Assembly (NCBI RefSeq): GCF_027925445.1
Contig: NZ_AP027149.1
Coordinates: 2,740,501-2,804,500, forward strand
DNA from: Methylocystis bryophila
GTDB taxonomy: Bacteria; Pseudomonadota; Alphaproteobacteria; Rhizobiales; Beijerinckiaceae
DNA length: 64,000 nt
Direction of reading: 5' to 3'
Below, one piece after another: positions 29,176-38,323 of the stretch (position 1 is its first letter; each line of letters starts with the position of its first letter). The notes beneath the pieces were generated by a model that made no database searches, had not been told where the DNA came from, and worked only from the letters and a program-made list of their open reading frames with translations. Made by a program: the position numbers and the translations under genes.

Positions 29176-29402
29176 GGGTCGGGCTTCCTGATTCGGATCA
29201 GGAGATTTTAAAGGCAGGTCAGGCCCGTCAATTGCTCCAGAGCTGCATTCTACGGAGCGATCAATGAAACTCCATTTTTTTCAATGATAAACACTCGCGC
29301 GCCGCAAGGTTTCATGTCTTAGCGTATGGATTTTCCCTCTTGCAATTGACAATGTAATACTGCGCCCATACGGCCTACCCCCGAACCAGATTCGCCACGA
29401 TA

Positions 29403-29588
29403 ATGACCGAAAAAAGCGGGAAGTCGGGCGCGGAGAAAGCGACGCAAGCCCAGGCCGAAGCGCGGGCCAAGGCGCTGCGCGCCAATCTCAAGCGACGCAA
29501 GGAGGCGGCGCGGGCGGACGAGTCGTCCGACCCGCCGCAGCGGGGAACGCAAACGCATGGACAAGATCAAGATCGTCGGCGGTCATAA
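29403..29588 (+). CDS. Small conserved basic protein upstream of murA
   Basis: A 61-residue highly charged protein ([20 protein letters not shown] start, then [13 protein letters not shown]). Small proteins with a similar ALR.NLKRRK motif are found beside murA in other Hyphomicrobiales, and function is unknown. It overlaps the murA start by 32 bases in another frame, so it may help set murA translation. It could also be a leader peptide. Assignment rests on the motif and position. Confidence 0.55.
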   Translation: MTEKSGKSGAEKATQAQAEARAKALRANLKRRKEAARADESSDPPQRGTQTHGQDQDRRRS

Positions 29589-30852
29589 GCTGAAGGGAAC
29601 CATTCCGATCTCCGGCGCCAAGAACGCCGCGCTGCCGCTGATGATCGCCTCGCTGCTCACGCGCGAGACGCTGACGCTCGAGAACATGCCGCTTTTGGCC
29701 GATGTGACCCAGCTTGAGCGCATTCTCACCAACCACGGCGTCGACTACGCCATCGCAGGAAAACGCGCCGGCGCTTCGCCCGACACGGGCCGCACCGTTC
29801 ATCTCACCGCGCGCGAGATCGTCGACACCACCGCGCCCTATGAGATGGTCTCGCGCATGCGCGCGAGCTTCTGGGTGCTCGCGCCGCTGCTGGCGCGCAT
29901 AGGAGAAGCGCGCGTCTCATTGCCGGGCGGCTGCGCGATCGGCACGCGCCCCGTCGATCTGCTGCTCATGGCGATGGAGAAGCTCGGCGCGGAGATCGCG
30001 ATCGAGAACGGCTATGTCGTGGCCCAGGCCAAGAAGGGACTCGTCGGCGCCGAGATCAATTTCGAGAAGGTAACCGTCGGCGGGACCCATATGGCGCTGA
30101 TGGCGGCTTCGCTCGCCAAGGGAACGACCGTGCTGCGCAACGCCGCGCGTGAGCCGGAGATCGTCGATCTCGCCGAGTGCTTGAACGCGATGGGCGCGCG
30201 CATCAAGGGCGCTGGGCAATCGACGATCGAGATCCAAGGCGTTTCGTCGCTGCACGGCGGCTGGCACGCCGTTCTGCCCGATCGCATCGAGGCCGGCACC
30301 TATGCGATGGCCGTCGCAATGACCGGCGGCGATGTTGTCCTCAGCGGCGCGCGCGCCGACCTGCTTCAGGCGGCGATCGACGCGGTGAGGCTGGCCGGCG
30401 CGGAGGTTTCGGAGAGCGAGGACGGTCTGCGCGTGGTCCGCAATGGCTCGGGGCTTGCCCCGGTCGATGTGCGCACCGCGCCTTTCCCGGAATTTCCGAC
30501 CGATCTTCAGGCGCAGTTCATGGCGCTGATGACCAGAGCCAATGGCGTCTCGCGCATCACCGAGACGATTTTCGAGAACCGCTTCATGCATGTGCAGGAG
30601 CTGGCTAGGCTCGGCGCGCGCATCCGCCTCGAGGGCGACAGCGCCATCGTCACCGGCGCTGAAGAGCTGCAAGGAGCGCAGGTCATGGCGACGGATCTGC
30701 GCGCCTCGGTCTCGCTCGTCATCGCCGGACTCGCGGCCAAGGGCGAGACGACGATCAACCGCGTTTACCATCTCGACCGCGGCTTCGAGCGGCTGGAGAA
30801 GAAGCTGTCTGGCTGCGGCGCCGAAGTGGAGCGGGTCGCGGGACGGGATTAG
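29557..30852 (+). CDS. murA: UDP-N-acetylglucosamine 1-carboxyvinyltransferase
   Basis: Transfers enolpyruvate from PEP to UDP-GlcNAc, the first step of peptidoglycan precursor synthesis in the cytoplasm. The inside-out alpha/beta barrel starts [27 protein letters not shown]. The catalytic Cys lies in [15 protein letters not shown] near residue 126, so the enzyme should be fosfomycin-sensitive. The C-terminal part contains the family-typical [12 protein letters not shown]. The length of 431 residues is normal. The gene converges on the cysteine synthase gene, with an inverted repeat between them. Confidence 0.97.
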   Translation: MDKIKIVGGHKLKGTIPISGAKNAALPLMIASLLTRETLTLENMPLLADVTQLERILTNHGVDYAIAGKRAGASPDTGRTVHLTAREIVDTTAPYEMVSRMRASFWVLAPLLARIGEARVSLPGGCAIGTRPVDLLLMAMEKLGAEIAIENGYVVAQAKKGLVGAEINFEKVTVGGTHMALMAASLAKGTTVLRNAAREPEIVDLAECLNAMGARIKGAGQSTIEIQGVSSLHGGWHAVLPDRIEAGTYAMAVAMTGGDVVLSGARADLLQAAIDAVRLAGAEVSESEDGLRVVRNGSGLAPVDVRTAPFPEFPTDLQAQFMALMTRANGVSRITETIFENRFMHVQELARLGARIRLEGDSAIVTGAEELQGAQVMATDLRASVSLVIAGLAAKGETTINRVYHLDRGFERLEKKLSGCGAEVERVAGRD

Positions 30853-30870
30853 GCGACTCGCCGGTCGTTC

Positions 30871-30926
30871 ATGCGAGCCGGAGGCTCGTGGTCCGAGCGC
30901 CTGGACTCCGAGCCTTCGGCTCGCAT
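30871..30926. terminator. Long inverted repeat between convergent murA and cysteine synthase genes
   Basis: Arms 30871-30888 (ATGCGAGCCGGAGGCTCG) and 30909-30926 pair with one mismatch over 18 bases. The second arm also folds on itself (CGAGCC TTC GGCTCG). It lies between the two stop codons and could act as a bidirectional terminator, although no T-run follows on either strand. Confidence 0.5.
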
Positions 30927-30931
30927 TCGCA

Positions 30932-31963
30932 TCACACAAACCCCGGATCGATCTTGTCGCGCGCGCCGAGCCATGGCGGCGTCGGCAGATTGAGCCCCCG
31001 CAAGAACTCGGGATTATAGAGCTTCGAGGCGTAGCGGGCGCCGCCGTCGCAAAGCACGGTGACGATCGTCTTGCCCGGCCCGAGCTCGCGCGCGAGGCGG
31101 ATCGCCCCGGCGACATTGATCCCCGACGAGCCGCCGAGCATCAGACCTTCGTTTTCGGCGAGATCGAAGACGATCGGCAGCGCCTCGTCGTCTGGGATCT
31201 GGCAGGCGAAGTCGATCGGCGCGTCCACGAGATTGCCGGTGATGCGGCCCTGGCCGATCCCCTCGGTGATGGAGGTTCCCGAGGCCTTCAGCTCCCCCGT
31301 CGTGTAATAGGAATAGAGCGCCGCCCCCATCGGATCGGCGATGCCGATTTTGATCGCGGGCTTGCGCGCCTTGAGGGCGATGCCCACTCCGGCGAGCGTG
31401 CCGCCTGTGCCGCAGGCGCATATGAAGCCGTCGACCGCGCCGCCAAGCTCGTCCCAGATCTCCGGCCCAGTCGTCTCGATATGCGCCTCGCGATTCGCGA
31501 CATTGTCGAACTGATTGGCCCAGATCGCCCCTTCCGGACGCTCCTTGGCGAGACGCTCGGCGAGACGCCCCGAAAGCTTCACGTAATTATTGGGATTGGC
31601 GTAGGGGACGGCCGGGACTTCGACGAGTTCCGCACCCTGCAGGCGCAGCATGTCCTTTTTCTCCTGCGACTGCGTCTCAGGGATCACGATCACCGTCTTG
31701 TAGCCCAGGGCGTTGGCGACGAGCGCGAGGCCGATCCCGGTATTGCCCGCCGTGCCCTCGACGATGACGCCGCCGGGCTTGAGCGCGCCTCGCGCGACGG
31801 CGTCCTTAACAATGTAGAGCGCCGCGCGATCCTTGACCGAGCCGCCCGGGTTCATGAACTCGGCCTTGCCCAATATGCGGCAGCCCGTGGCTTTCGAGGC
31901 CGCGCGCAGTTCGATGAGCGGCGACTTGCCGATGGCGTCGATGACGGTGGGGGCGATGGTCAT
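30932..31963 (-). CDS. Cysteine synthase (PLP-dependent, CysK/CBS family)
   Basis: Makes cysteine from O-acetylserine and sulfide or a related beta-replacement reaction. The PLP lysine lies in NPGGSVKDRAA, the substrate-binding loop reads EGTAGNTGIGLA, the phosphate-binding loop is CGTGGTLAGV, and the C-terminal GGSSGINVAGA is family-typical. The frame extends upstream, but ATG 31963 gives the conventional N-terminus (MTIAPTVIDAIGKSPLIEL) and 343 residues. The EGTAGNTG loop instead of EPTSGNTG places it in the longer CysK branch; the exact donor (O-acetylserine, O-phosphoserine or homoserine ester) cannot be decided. Confidence 0.9.
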   Translation of the reverse strand: MTIAPTVIDAIGKSPLIELRAASKATGCRILGKAEFMNPGGSVKDRAALYIVKDAVARGALKPGGVIVEGTAGNTGIGLALVANALGYKTVIVIPETQSQEKKDMLRLQGAELVEVPAVPYANPNNYVKLSGRLAERLAKERPEGAIWANQFDNVANREAHIETTGPEIWDELGGAVDGFICACGTGGTLAGVGIALKARKPAIKIGIADPMGAALYSYYTTGELKASGTSITEGIGQGRITGNLVDAPIDFACQIPDDEALPIVFDLAENEGLMLGGSSGINVAGAIRLARELGPGKTIVTVLCDGGARYASKLYNPEFLRGLNLPTPPWLGARDKIDPGFV

Positions 31964-32241
31964 GAGGCGGAGCGTCCTGGGGCTGTGGGCTCGCACAAGC
32001 AATGGTCGGGCCGGAGCCGCTATGGCCTGCGTGGCGCCGGGTTGCAAGTCCGAAACGGGCCGTATCGAGCGCCAGGCTCGACATGACGAATGCGGAAGGT
32101 CTGCGGTGAGCCGTTCTGCGGACGAGGGGAGTTTCGTGAGAAAGACACGGTTGGGGGTGTAACTTTTGCTTAGCGGTAGTGGGTCGCAGCTCGGTGTCGA
32201 GTCCGGACGCCGGACGATTGCGCTGAGCAGGAGTCGATCGC

Positions 32242-32691
32242 ATGCCGATACTGGCGATGACGCGCTTTCGGCTGAAGTCGATCTGGCTGTTGCCCCAGTT
32301 TATGCGGGCGAGTGAGCTTGCGGTCGCGCAATTGCGGATTGCGCCGGGCTTCTTGGGCGCCAAACTGCTGGCCGAGCCGAATTTGGCGATGTGGACGGCC
32401 TCGTTGTGGCGGTCGGAGGAGTCCATGCGAGCCTATTACCTAACCGGAGCCCACAGGAAGCTTATGCCGGAGCTTGCAGATGTGGCCTGCGAGGCGATTG
32501 CGGGACACGTCGAACGCGAGTCCTGCGAGCTGCCCTCATGGCGTATTATACACGCGGAGCTGTGCAGGGCGGGGCGGTTCAGCGAAGCGCTGAGCGAGCC
32601 AAACAAGCGTCATAGCGACCGCGAGGTTACGCCTCCAAAGTTTACGTTTTTTACGCGCCCCGTGACTCCCGCAGGATCGGACAGCGGCTGA
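32242..32691 (+). CDS. DUF3291/monooxygenase-like dimeric alpha-beta barrel protein
   Basis: The first 95 residues fit a ferredoxin-like alpha/beta barrel of the antibiotic-monooxygenase/DUF3291 type: GFLGAKLLAEPNLAMWTASLW followed by SEESMRAYYLTGAHRKLMPEL, where the AH..LMP segment is the helix after the last strands. Such proteins often bind haem or small aromatic substrates. The C-terminal 40 residues are Pro/Arg-rich and not conserved in appearance. ATG 32242 lies close to the start of the first strand. It stands between divergent or convergent genes, without operon partners. Confidence 0.55.
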   Translation: MPILAMTRFRLKSIWLLPQFMRASELAVAQLRIAPGFLGAKLLAEPNLAMWTASLWRSEESMRAYYLTGAHRKLMPELADVACEAIAGHVERESCELPSWRIIHAELCRAGRFSEALSEPNKRHSDREVTPPKFTFFTRPVTPAGSDSG

Positions 32692-32724
32692 GAGCGGCCG
32701 GCGAGGCGGGGAGCTTCTGTCGCG

Positions 32725-33603
32725 TCAACCCTCCGCTCTTTCAAACCGAAAAACCGCCCTGTGCCTTGCGCTCGCGCCCGGCGCGAGACTTCGCATCGAC
32801 GGCTTTTCCCTGAGCTCGCCCGAGAACCCTTCCGGATCGGCGTGGCCCGTCCAGGGCTCGAGGCAGAGATAGGGGGCGCCGGGCCGCATCCAGAAGCCGA
32901 TATGCGGAAAATCGGGGAATTCGCAGAGGATCCGCGCGCCCTCGCCATTGTCGAAGGCGACGCGGCGGCTTTTCGTGTCGAGGAACACCATCGCGTCTCT
33001 CGCAAAGAGTTCCGGCGCGAGCGGCAAAACGCGGTCCTCCAGCGGAACGCGCTTCTTCTCGAAACTGATGAGTCCGCCCGCGGCGATGACCGGCAGCGCC
33101 GGGTCTTCGGGAGCGTCGAACACGAGCGCATGCTGCGCCTTCGAGCCCGCAAGCGGCCAGCGGAAGGCGGGGTGCAAGCCGCAGGCGTAGGGCAGGGGCT
33201 TTGCGCCCGTGTTTTGGACGATGAGCGTATTTTCCAGCGCTCCGGGCAGGAGTCGAAACTCGACGCCGAAGCGGAACTCGAATGGATAAAGCGCGCGCGT
33301 TTCCTCGTCGGCGGCAAGCTCCAGGCGCAGGAAATCCTCGCGGCGTTCGGCGACGGTAAAGTCCTTCTCCCAGGCGAAGCCGTGCAAGGACAAGGGATAG
33401 CTCATGCCCTCGACGCGAATGCAACCCTCGCGGGTGGCGCCCACGATGGGAAAAAGCACCGGAGCCGTGCGGTCCCAGAAGCGTCCGTCGATCTCCCAGA
33501 TGAGGTCGACGCCGCCGGAACGCCAGGCGCAGAGCTCGGCGCCGAAACTCGCGATGGCCGCGCTGTCGCCGGCGGCGTTGGAGAGGAGGATCGTTTCACT
33601 CAC
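32725..33603 (-). CDS. Aldose 1-epimerase-like protein (LacX/galactose mutarotase fold)
   Basis: A 292-residue protein with the galactose mutarotase fold. Recognisable are the first strands ASFGAELCAWRSGGVDLIWE, the LFPIVGATREG loop, the His motif LHGFAWEKDF, GLHPAFRWPL, and the catalytic Glu region LCLEPWTG. These place it in the LacX-like branch, which interconverts sugar anomers or acts on phosphosugars. The substrate is unknown. Its start lies about 95 bases from the IS4 element, whose insertion could have altered its promoter. Confidence 0.85.
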   Translation of the reverse strand: MSETILLSNAAGDSAAIASFGAELCAWRSGGVDLIWEIDGRFWDRTAPVLFPIVGATREGCIRVEGMSYPLSLHGFAWEKDFTVAERREDFLRLELAADEETRALYPFEFRFGVEFRLLPGALENTLIVQNTGAKPLPYACGLHPAFRWPLAGSKAQHALVFDAPEDPALPVIAAGGLISFEKKRVPLEDRVLPLAPELFARDAMVFLDTKSRRVAFDNGEGARILCEFPDFPHIGFWMRPGAPYLCLEPWTGHADPEGFSGELREKPSMRSLAPGASARHRAVFRFERAEG

Positions 33604-33698
33604 GGGGAAGGCTTTCTTGGGGGCAGGGGAAAAAGCAAGGGTGTCGTTAAGCGGGTTTGGTTGTGTCGCCCCCTCCCCACCCCTCCCCCGTTTTCACG

Positions 33699-35110
33699 CT
33701 ACCAGATTCACATAACTTGGCTTGCCGTGATTGCGTTGACGCCCTGCTTTGCGGCTTGGAACTGGAGCCAACCCTGGAGCATGACGACGGGGCCTGGTTT
33801 TCCGTAGTATCCGGTCCAGCCTCCCAGGCGTGCGCAGACCCAGGCGGCGTAGGCGAGAGAGCCTTTGGGGTGGGGGTTCTTTTGTCTTTGCGTTTTGCCT
33901 TCGAGCGTGGCGCAAAGGGCTTCGAGGAGGGGGATGTCGGCTTCCTCGAAAGCGTCGCTGACTGGGCGCAATCGGCCTTTTGCGCCGCCGCCGTCGCGGG
34001 CGTGGACGAGTTGCTGGACGGTGACGGCGGCGATCAGCGCGGCCATCACCAGGTTGCAGCGGGGAACGTCGTCCTCGATGCGCAGGCCTTCAATGTCGAA
34101 GCCCTGCGTCTTCATCGTGCGGAACAATTGCTCGATCGCCCAGCGGCGGCGGTAAAGCTCCCCGACTTGCAGAGCTTCGCGCAAATCGGCGACGGGATAG
34201 GTGGTTATGAGCCGCCAATGGATGGTCTCGCCGGAAGGCGGATCGACCTCTCGCAGATCGACGAGATGCAGGCTCAAGCTTTCCGGCAAGCCTTCGTCGA
34301 CGCTGTTTTTGGGCCGCTTCAGCTCGATGCGGGAAAAGCGCGCCGCCAAGGTCGTCTGGCGCGCGGGGCGGCCGGGTTTGGCCGGCAAATCCAGCCGGGT
34401 TCGTCCCGCCTCGGGCAGAGCGTCGGCTGTGGCGAACAGACGCCCGCCGTCCTCGAGGCTGCGATCCTGCGCCGCACGCACGATCATATGCGCCTGCGCA
34501 GGACGCTGCGCGAAGGCGGCGTAAATATCGCTCTCGCGATCCGCGACGATCGTGATCTCGCGCGCGCTCCGGCAGGCCCGCGCGGCGTCGTCCGCCCCCT
34601 CCAGCCAGCGCTGGCTCTCCTTCGCCACGGTCGGCAGGGCCCGCCTTTGCCCCTTGCGGCCTTCCTCGCGCTTGAGGAACCGCGCATGCGCCAGGCCCAG
34701 CAGCGTCCCGTCGTCCGCGTCCACCGCCGCGCAAACATGCAGATAAAGCCCGCCGCCGCCGGAAGACTTGACCACCGTGGTGTCCTGGATCGCCAGCACG
34801 TGGCGATCCGCGCAACGCAGACCGAGACGCTCCGCCGCATGCGCAGCCATCTCGCCGGGGCTCACATTCCGATTGCGAAGGAAGCGGGTCAGGCGAATTT
34901 CTCCCGCCCGATCCCCGCCCAACCGTCGCACCCGTAGTCCCCGACCGACCGCCGACACCAGACGGGCGTGCAAAAACGCCCCCCTTTTTCCAGGCGACGG
35001 TCGCCAAACCGCCCCAGCGAAACCTCCGACATCCCCAACCTCCCAAATCACGCGGGAGAAGGAATCAGAGTTCCGCGTCCGCCGCAAACCACGATGTGTG
35101 AATGCCGTAG
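33699..35110 (-). mobile_element. IS4-family insertion sequence, complete, with 10-bp target duplication
   Basis: 1412 bp. Imperfect terminal inverted repeats: left end CTACCAGATTCACATAACTT, right end (minus strand) CTACGGCATTCACACATCGT. The element is bounded by the 10-bp direct repeat CGTTTTCACG at 33689-33698 and 35111-35120. The transposase is intact, so insertion looks recent. Removing the element and one repeat restores a REP-like palindrome of the kind at 35173-35213, so it landed in the loop of such a repeat. Confidence 0.88.
33708..35087 (-). CDS. IS4-family transposase
   Basis: A DDE transposase of 459 residues. The N-terminal part reads VRRLGGDRAGEIRLTRFLRN; the first Asp lies in LAIQDTT, the second in IVADRESDIY, and the YREK signature of the IS4 family appears as YRRRWAIEQLFRTMK. 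All three catalytic positions are kept, and there is no internal stop. The gene fills the element almost completely: it starts 23 bases inside the right inverted repeat end and stops 9 bases from the left end. Confidence 0.92.
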   Translation of the reverse strand: MRRTRNSDSFSRVIWEVGDVGGFAGAVWRPSPGKRGAFLHARLVSAVGRGLRVRRLGGDRAGEIRLTRFLRNRNVSPGEMAAHAAERLGLRCADRHVLAIQDTTVVKSSGGGGLYLHVCAAVDADDGTLLGLAHARFLKREEGRKGQRRALPTVAKESQRWLEGADDAARACRSAREITIVADRESDIYAAFAQRPAQAHMIVRAAQDRSLEDGGRLFATADALPEAGRTRLDLPAKPGRPARQTTLAARFSRIELKRPKNSVDEGLPESLSLHLVDLREVDPPSGETIHWRLITTYPVADLREALQVGELYRRRWAIEQLFRTMKTQGFDIEGLRIEDDVPRCNLVMAALIAAVTVQQLVHARDGGGAKGRLRPVSDAFEEADIPLLEALCATLEGKTQRQKNPHPKGSLAYAAWVCARLGGWTGYYGKPGPVVMLQGWLQFQAAKQGVNAITASQVM

Positions 35111-35172
35111 CGTTTTCACGGGAGAGGGAGTTCGGTTGCGCGCATCTTAGACTTTTCGCGCAACGCCGGCCG

Positions 35173-35213
35173 CTCCCTCTCCCGCGCGAGCGGGGGAGGG
35201 TGAGGGAGGGGGC
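35173..35213. repeat. REP-like palindromic repeat, copy next to the IS4 element
   Basis: CTCCCTCTCCCGCGCGAGCG followed by GGGGAGGGTGAGGGAGG, an imperfect hairpin related to 3910-3944 and 42121-42160. It lies 7 bases from the phosphoesterase stop codon. Its reverse complement matches the repeat that the IS4 element split. Confidence 0.65.
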
Positions 35214-35219
35214 GTTACT

Positions 35220-36965
35220 TCATCGGTTCGTGTCTGCTTTGCACGCATCGGCGCTCTTGTCCCCCAGCGCGCTCTTCAAGCTCGCGACCGTCTTGTCCCG
35301 CTCTCCCAAGGGCGCGAGGCAGAAGCGCTCCTCGATGAGCTTGGCGATCGCCGTCGTGTCATGCGCGACGTGATCGACGCCCGAGCGCGCGAGCTTCCTC
35401 GCGATCAGCATCACGGGAATGCGCGTGCCGGGGCCCCATTCGTCATGCGCGCCATTGGCGTTATCGCCATGAGGAGGAGGCGGGACATGGTCCCAGGCGC
35501 CGCCGTGCTCGTCATAGGCGATGATGATCAGCGTGTCGTTGCCGTTCGTCCCGTCCACCACCGCCTTCACGAGCTTGACGAGATGGCTGTCGCCCTTGTC
35601 CTCGCTCGCATAGCCCGGATGCTCATTCTCCGAGCCCAGAGGCTTCACGAAGCTCACGGCTGGCAGACGGCCTTCCCGAGCCGCGTCGAAAAACTCCTCC
35701 TCGTCGCGCAGATGATTCTTGCGGCCGTCCGTTCCCGGCCCGTATTTTTCAAAATAGTCGAAGGCCTGATGATGATATTGAAAGGACTTGTCGGGGCAGC
35801 GCAGCACGCCGTCAATCACTGTCTCGAGCGCGTGCGGGTCCGCGCCCTGCGCATTGGCGCAGTGGGGTCCCGCGCCATTGGTCCAGCCGCGCCCGTCGCG
35901 CTTGCCTTCGACATTGTCCCAGCCCCCCGCGTACCAAGCCCAGTCGATCCGCCTTTCGGTCAAGCGATCGCCGATCGTCGCATGCGTCAAGGGCTGAAGA
36001 CGCGGGATGCTGGGCTCGTCTGGACGCCAGGGCCAGTTCTGCGGGCTGATCGTGCCGACGACCCAATCGCCGCAGATGAAGCCCTTGGGCGCTCCGACGA
36101 GGCCCGACGGCATGCGCGCATCGCCTTCGCAATAGGCCGTGAGCGGCCGGTCGCGCATCAGCGCTTGCTGCGCCTCATAGACCTCCTTGGGCGGCTTCGT
36201 CGCGAGGCCGTTGGCGTCGATCGAGCTATGTAGATCCTGACCCGCGCCAAGGCTTGGCGGATTTGTGAAAACGGGCGTGCGCGCGGCGATCAGCCACTGG
36301 TGATTGATGAACGAGCCGCCAAAGGCCGCATGAAAGAAGTTATCTGAGATCACATATGAGGGCGCGCCGGCCTCATGCAGATATCTGTAGAGAGGCGATT
36401 GCCGCGTGTCGTAATAGCCCATGACGAGCCCGGCCGCGTCGCTTCCCATCACATAGCGATTCTGCCCGCCGTCGTTGATCTGAAATTGCTCATTGTAGAA
36501 GCTGTGCGTGAGGTCGCGCGTGCAGCCGCCGGGCGCGCCTTGGCCCTTGGCGTATCCATCGCGTTTGCCTTGCTTCGTGAAGGTTTCGCCATAAGGCTTC
36601 GGACAGGTCTCGTCCCGCGGCTTGATATAATCCTCGATGTCGAAAGGCGCGTTGGGGAAGGCGCAAGTCGCGTCGCCCGCTGGCTTCACATCCTTGAGAT
36701 TGACGTCGTTTTGGAAGAGGCAGCCGAAGGGCTTGCCGTCGGCGCCAAGCTGCAAGCGGTGCGGGGCGTCCGCTTGCGCAATGCCGTTGACCGGCGCGCC
36801 GTCGACCTCGCCCCAAAATCCCCAGAGATTGTCGAAGCTATGATTTTCCTGGAGGATGACGACGATATGGTTGTAGTCGCGTAAGCTCCCAGCCTGCGCG
36901 TCGAGACTCGAGAGGCCCGCAAGCGCGAGCAAGGCGAAGCGGCTCAAATGAATTCTGAGGCTCAT
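35220..36965 (-). CDS. Secreted phosphoesterase of the phospholipase C / acid phosphatase family
   Basis: After a signal peptide (MSLRIHLSRFALLALAGLSS ending DAQAG) comes the alkaline-phosphatase-superfamily fold of bacterial phospholipase C: HIVVILQENHSFDNLWGFWG carries the first metal/nucleophile region (Glu-Asn), and a later segment reads DTLIIIAYDEHGGAWDHVPP with the DEHGG metal-binding motif, followed by GPGTRIPVMLIA. About ten Cys residues suggest disulfides. The substrate may be phosphatidylcholine, another phosphodiester or a phosphomonoester. The open frame extends upstream into the cation-efflux gene, so a start at 36965 (or ATG 37019) is more reasonable. Confidence 0.85.
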   Translation of the reverse strand: MSLRIHLSRFALLALAGLSSLDAQAGSLRDYNHIVVILQENHSFDNLWGFWGEVDGAPVNGIAQADAPHRLQLGADGKPFGCLFQNDVNLKDVKPAGDATCAFPNAPFDIEDYIKPRDETCPKPYGETFTKQGKRDGYAKGQGAPGGCTRDLTHSFYNEQFQINDGGQNRYVMGSDAAGLVMGYYDTRQSPLYRYLHEAGAPSYVISDNFFHAAFGGSFINHQWLIAARTPVFTNPPSLGAGQDLHSSIDANGLATKPPKEVYEAQQALMRDRPLTAYCEGDARMPSGLVGAPKGFICGDWVVGTISPQNWPWRPDEPSIPRLQPLTHATIGDRLTERRIDWAWYAGGWDNVEGKRDGRGWTNGAGPHCANAQGADPHALETVIDGVLRCPDKSFQYHHQAFDYFEKYGPGTDGRKNHLRDEEEFFDAAREGRLPAVSFVKPLGSENEHPGYASEDKGDSHLVKLVKAVVDGTNGNDTLIIIAYDEHGGAWDHVPPPPHGDNANGAHDEWGPGTRIPVMLIARKLARSGVDHVAHDTTAIAKLIEERFCLAPLGERDKTVASLKSALGDKSADACKADTNR

Positions 36966-37072
36966 AGGAACAGGTCTCGCAAGAAATAAGAGTGCGGCAG
37001 TATAGCGGCCATGCCGCATTGATGGAAAGAGCGTGACGCAAGGGCGCGGCACGCGTCGATCCGAATGCGCGC

Positions 37073-37999
37073 TCACACGACATTCGCCGGGGCGAGGCGA
37101 CATTCGCCTTCGCCCGTTTCGATTTGAATTGTCGCGTGTTGGATGCCGAAGCGGTGTTCCAGCTCTTGCGCAGCCATGGCCAGAAAGACGTCGTCGAGTT
37201 GCGAGCCAGGACGCACCAAATGCGCCGTCAAGGCGGTTTCCGTGGTGCTCATGCCCCAAATATGAAGATCATGGACCTCGGTGACGCCGTCGAGACTCGC
37301 AAGATAAGCCGCCACGGCGGCAGGATCGACGCCCGCCGGCACGGCGTCGAGCGCAAGATTGAGCCCATCGCGCAAAAGGCCCCAACTGCTCCAGAGAATG
37401 ACGACGCCGATGGCGATGCTGGCCAGCGGATCGAGCCAGAACAAGCCGGTTTGACCGATCAAGAGCGCGACGACGACGACGCCCGCCGACACGGCGGCGT
37501 CTCCGGCCATATGGATGAAGGCGCCCCTGATGTTGAGATCCCGCTCGCGGCCGCGCAGGAAGAGCAGGGCGGTCGCCGTGTTGATGACGATGCCCGCGAG
37601 CGCCACCCAAAGCACCGTGCCGCTCGCAACCTCCGGGGGCGCATTGACGAGCCGCTGCGCCGCTTCGAGCAGAAGCCCGCCCGTCGCGACCAAGAGCAAC
37701 GACGCATTGCCGAGCGCCGCCAAAATGGACGCTCTCCGGTAGCCGTAAGTGCGTGTGGCGGTCGGCCGCCGGGTCGCGAGCCACGAGCCGCCCCAAGCCA
37801 AAAGCAGGCCGAGCACATCCGAAAAATTATGCACGCCGTCCGAGATCAGCGCGAGCGAGTTTGAACGGAGCCCGTAGACCACTTGCGCGATCACGAGCCC
37901 GAGATTGAGCGATGCGCCAATGGCGAAGGCGGCGCTGAAGTCTTGCGGCGCGTGGCTGTGCTCGTGCGCGTGATGGCTGGGGTGGTGGGTGTGGGCCAT
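37073..37999 (-). CDS. Cation diffusion facilitator (Zn/Co/Cd efflux, CzcD-like)
   Basis: A 308-residue inner-membrane proton antiporter that exports divalent metals. The N-terminus is His-rich (HTHHPSHHAHEHSHA), six transmembrane helices follow, and the transport-site motifs are SDGVHNFSD in helix 2 and FIHMAGD in helix 5. A His-rich loop between helices 4 and 5 is replaced by a short Arg/Glu loop, as in the CzcD branch. A cytoplasmic ferredoxin-like domain closes the protein (EVHDLHIWGMSTTETALTAH). It stands upstream of the phosphoesterase on the same strand, about 100 bases apart. Zinc is the likeliest substrate by family. Confidence 0.92.
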   Translation of the reverse strand: MAHTHHPSHHAHEHSHAPQDFSAAFAIGASLNLGLVIAQVVYGLRSNSLALISDGVHNFSDVLGLLLAWGGSWLATRRPTATRTYGYRRASILAALGNASLLLVATGGLLLEAAQRLVNAPPEVASGTVLWVALAGIVINTATALLFLRGRERDLNIRGAFIHMAGDAAVSAGVVVVALLIGQTGLFWLDPLASIAIGVVILWSSWGLLRDGLNLALDAVPAGVDPAAVAAYLASLDGVTEVHDLHIWGMSTTETALTAHLVRPGSQLDDVFLAMAAQELEHRFGIQHATIQIETGEGECRLAPANVV

Positions 38000-38323
38000 T
38001 TTGGTGTCTTAGCGCGGTTCCCGCTCGAACGGAATCGTACGAGCGATAAGGAATCGCGCCAAATCAAAAGATTGGAGCATATCCTGACCGGAAAACCGCT
38101 TCGCACTTTTCTGGGACAAGCTCTAGAGCGAAACCCATGACGGTATACAGTTAAACACGATCAAAATTCGTTCCATTTTTGATTCATCGAGTCCGGAGGA
38201 TTCCTCTGAGCCGCCTTGGGGGCCCTTCGCGCGAAGAGTCCGATTATCAGTTCAAAGCGAAAAGACCGATGTTTCCCGCGCTCGAGGGGGAAGCTCGGTC
38301 TTTTCGACCACTATCCGGGGAGA
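38000..38323. other. 324-bp intergenic region with repeat-like sequence
   Basis: No gene seen. Bases about 38011-38125 contain CTCGAACGGAATCG, a CCGGAAAACCGCTTCGCACT block and GCTCTAGAGC, similar in style to the dispersed repeats elsewhere in the window (compare the end of 24050-24165). The remaining part is non-repetitive and holds the promoter of the cation efflux gene. Confidence 0.4.
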
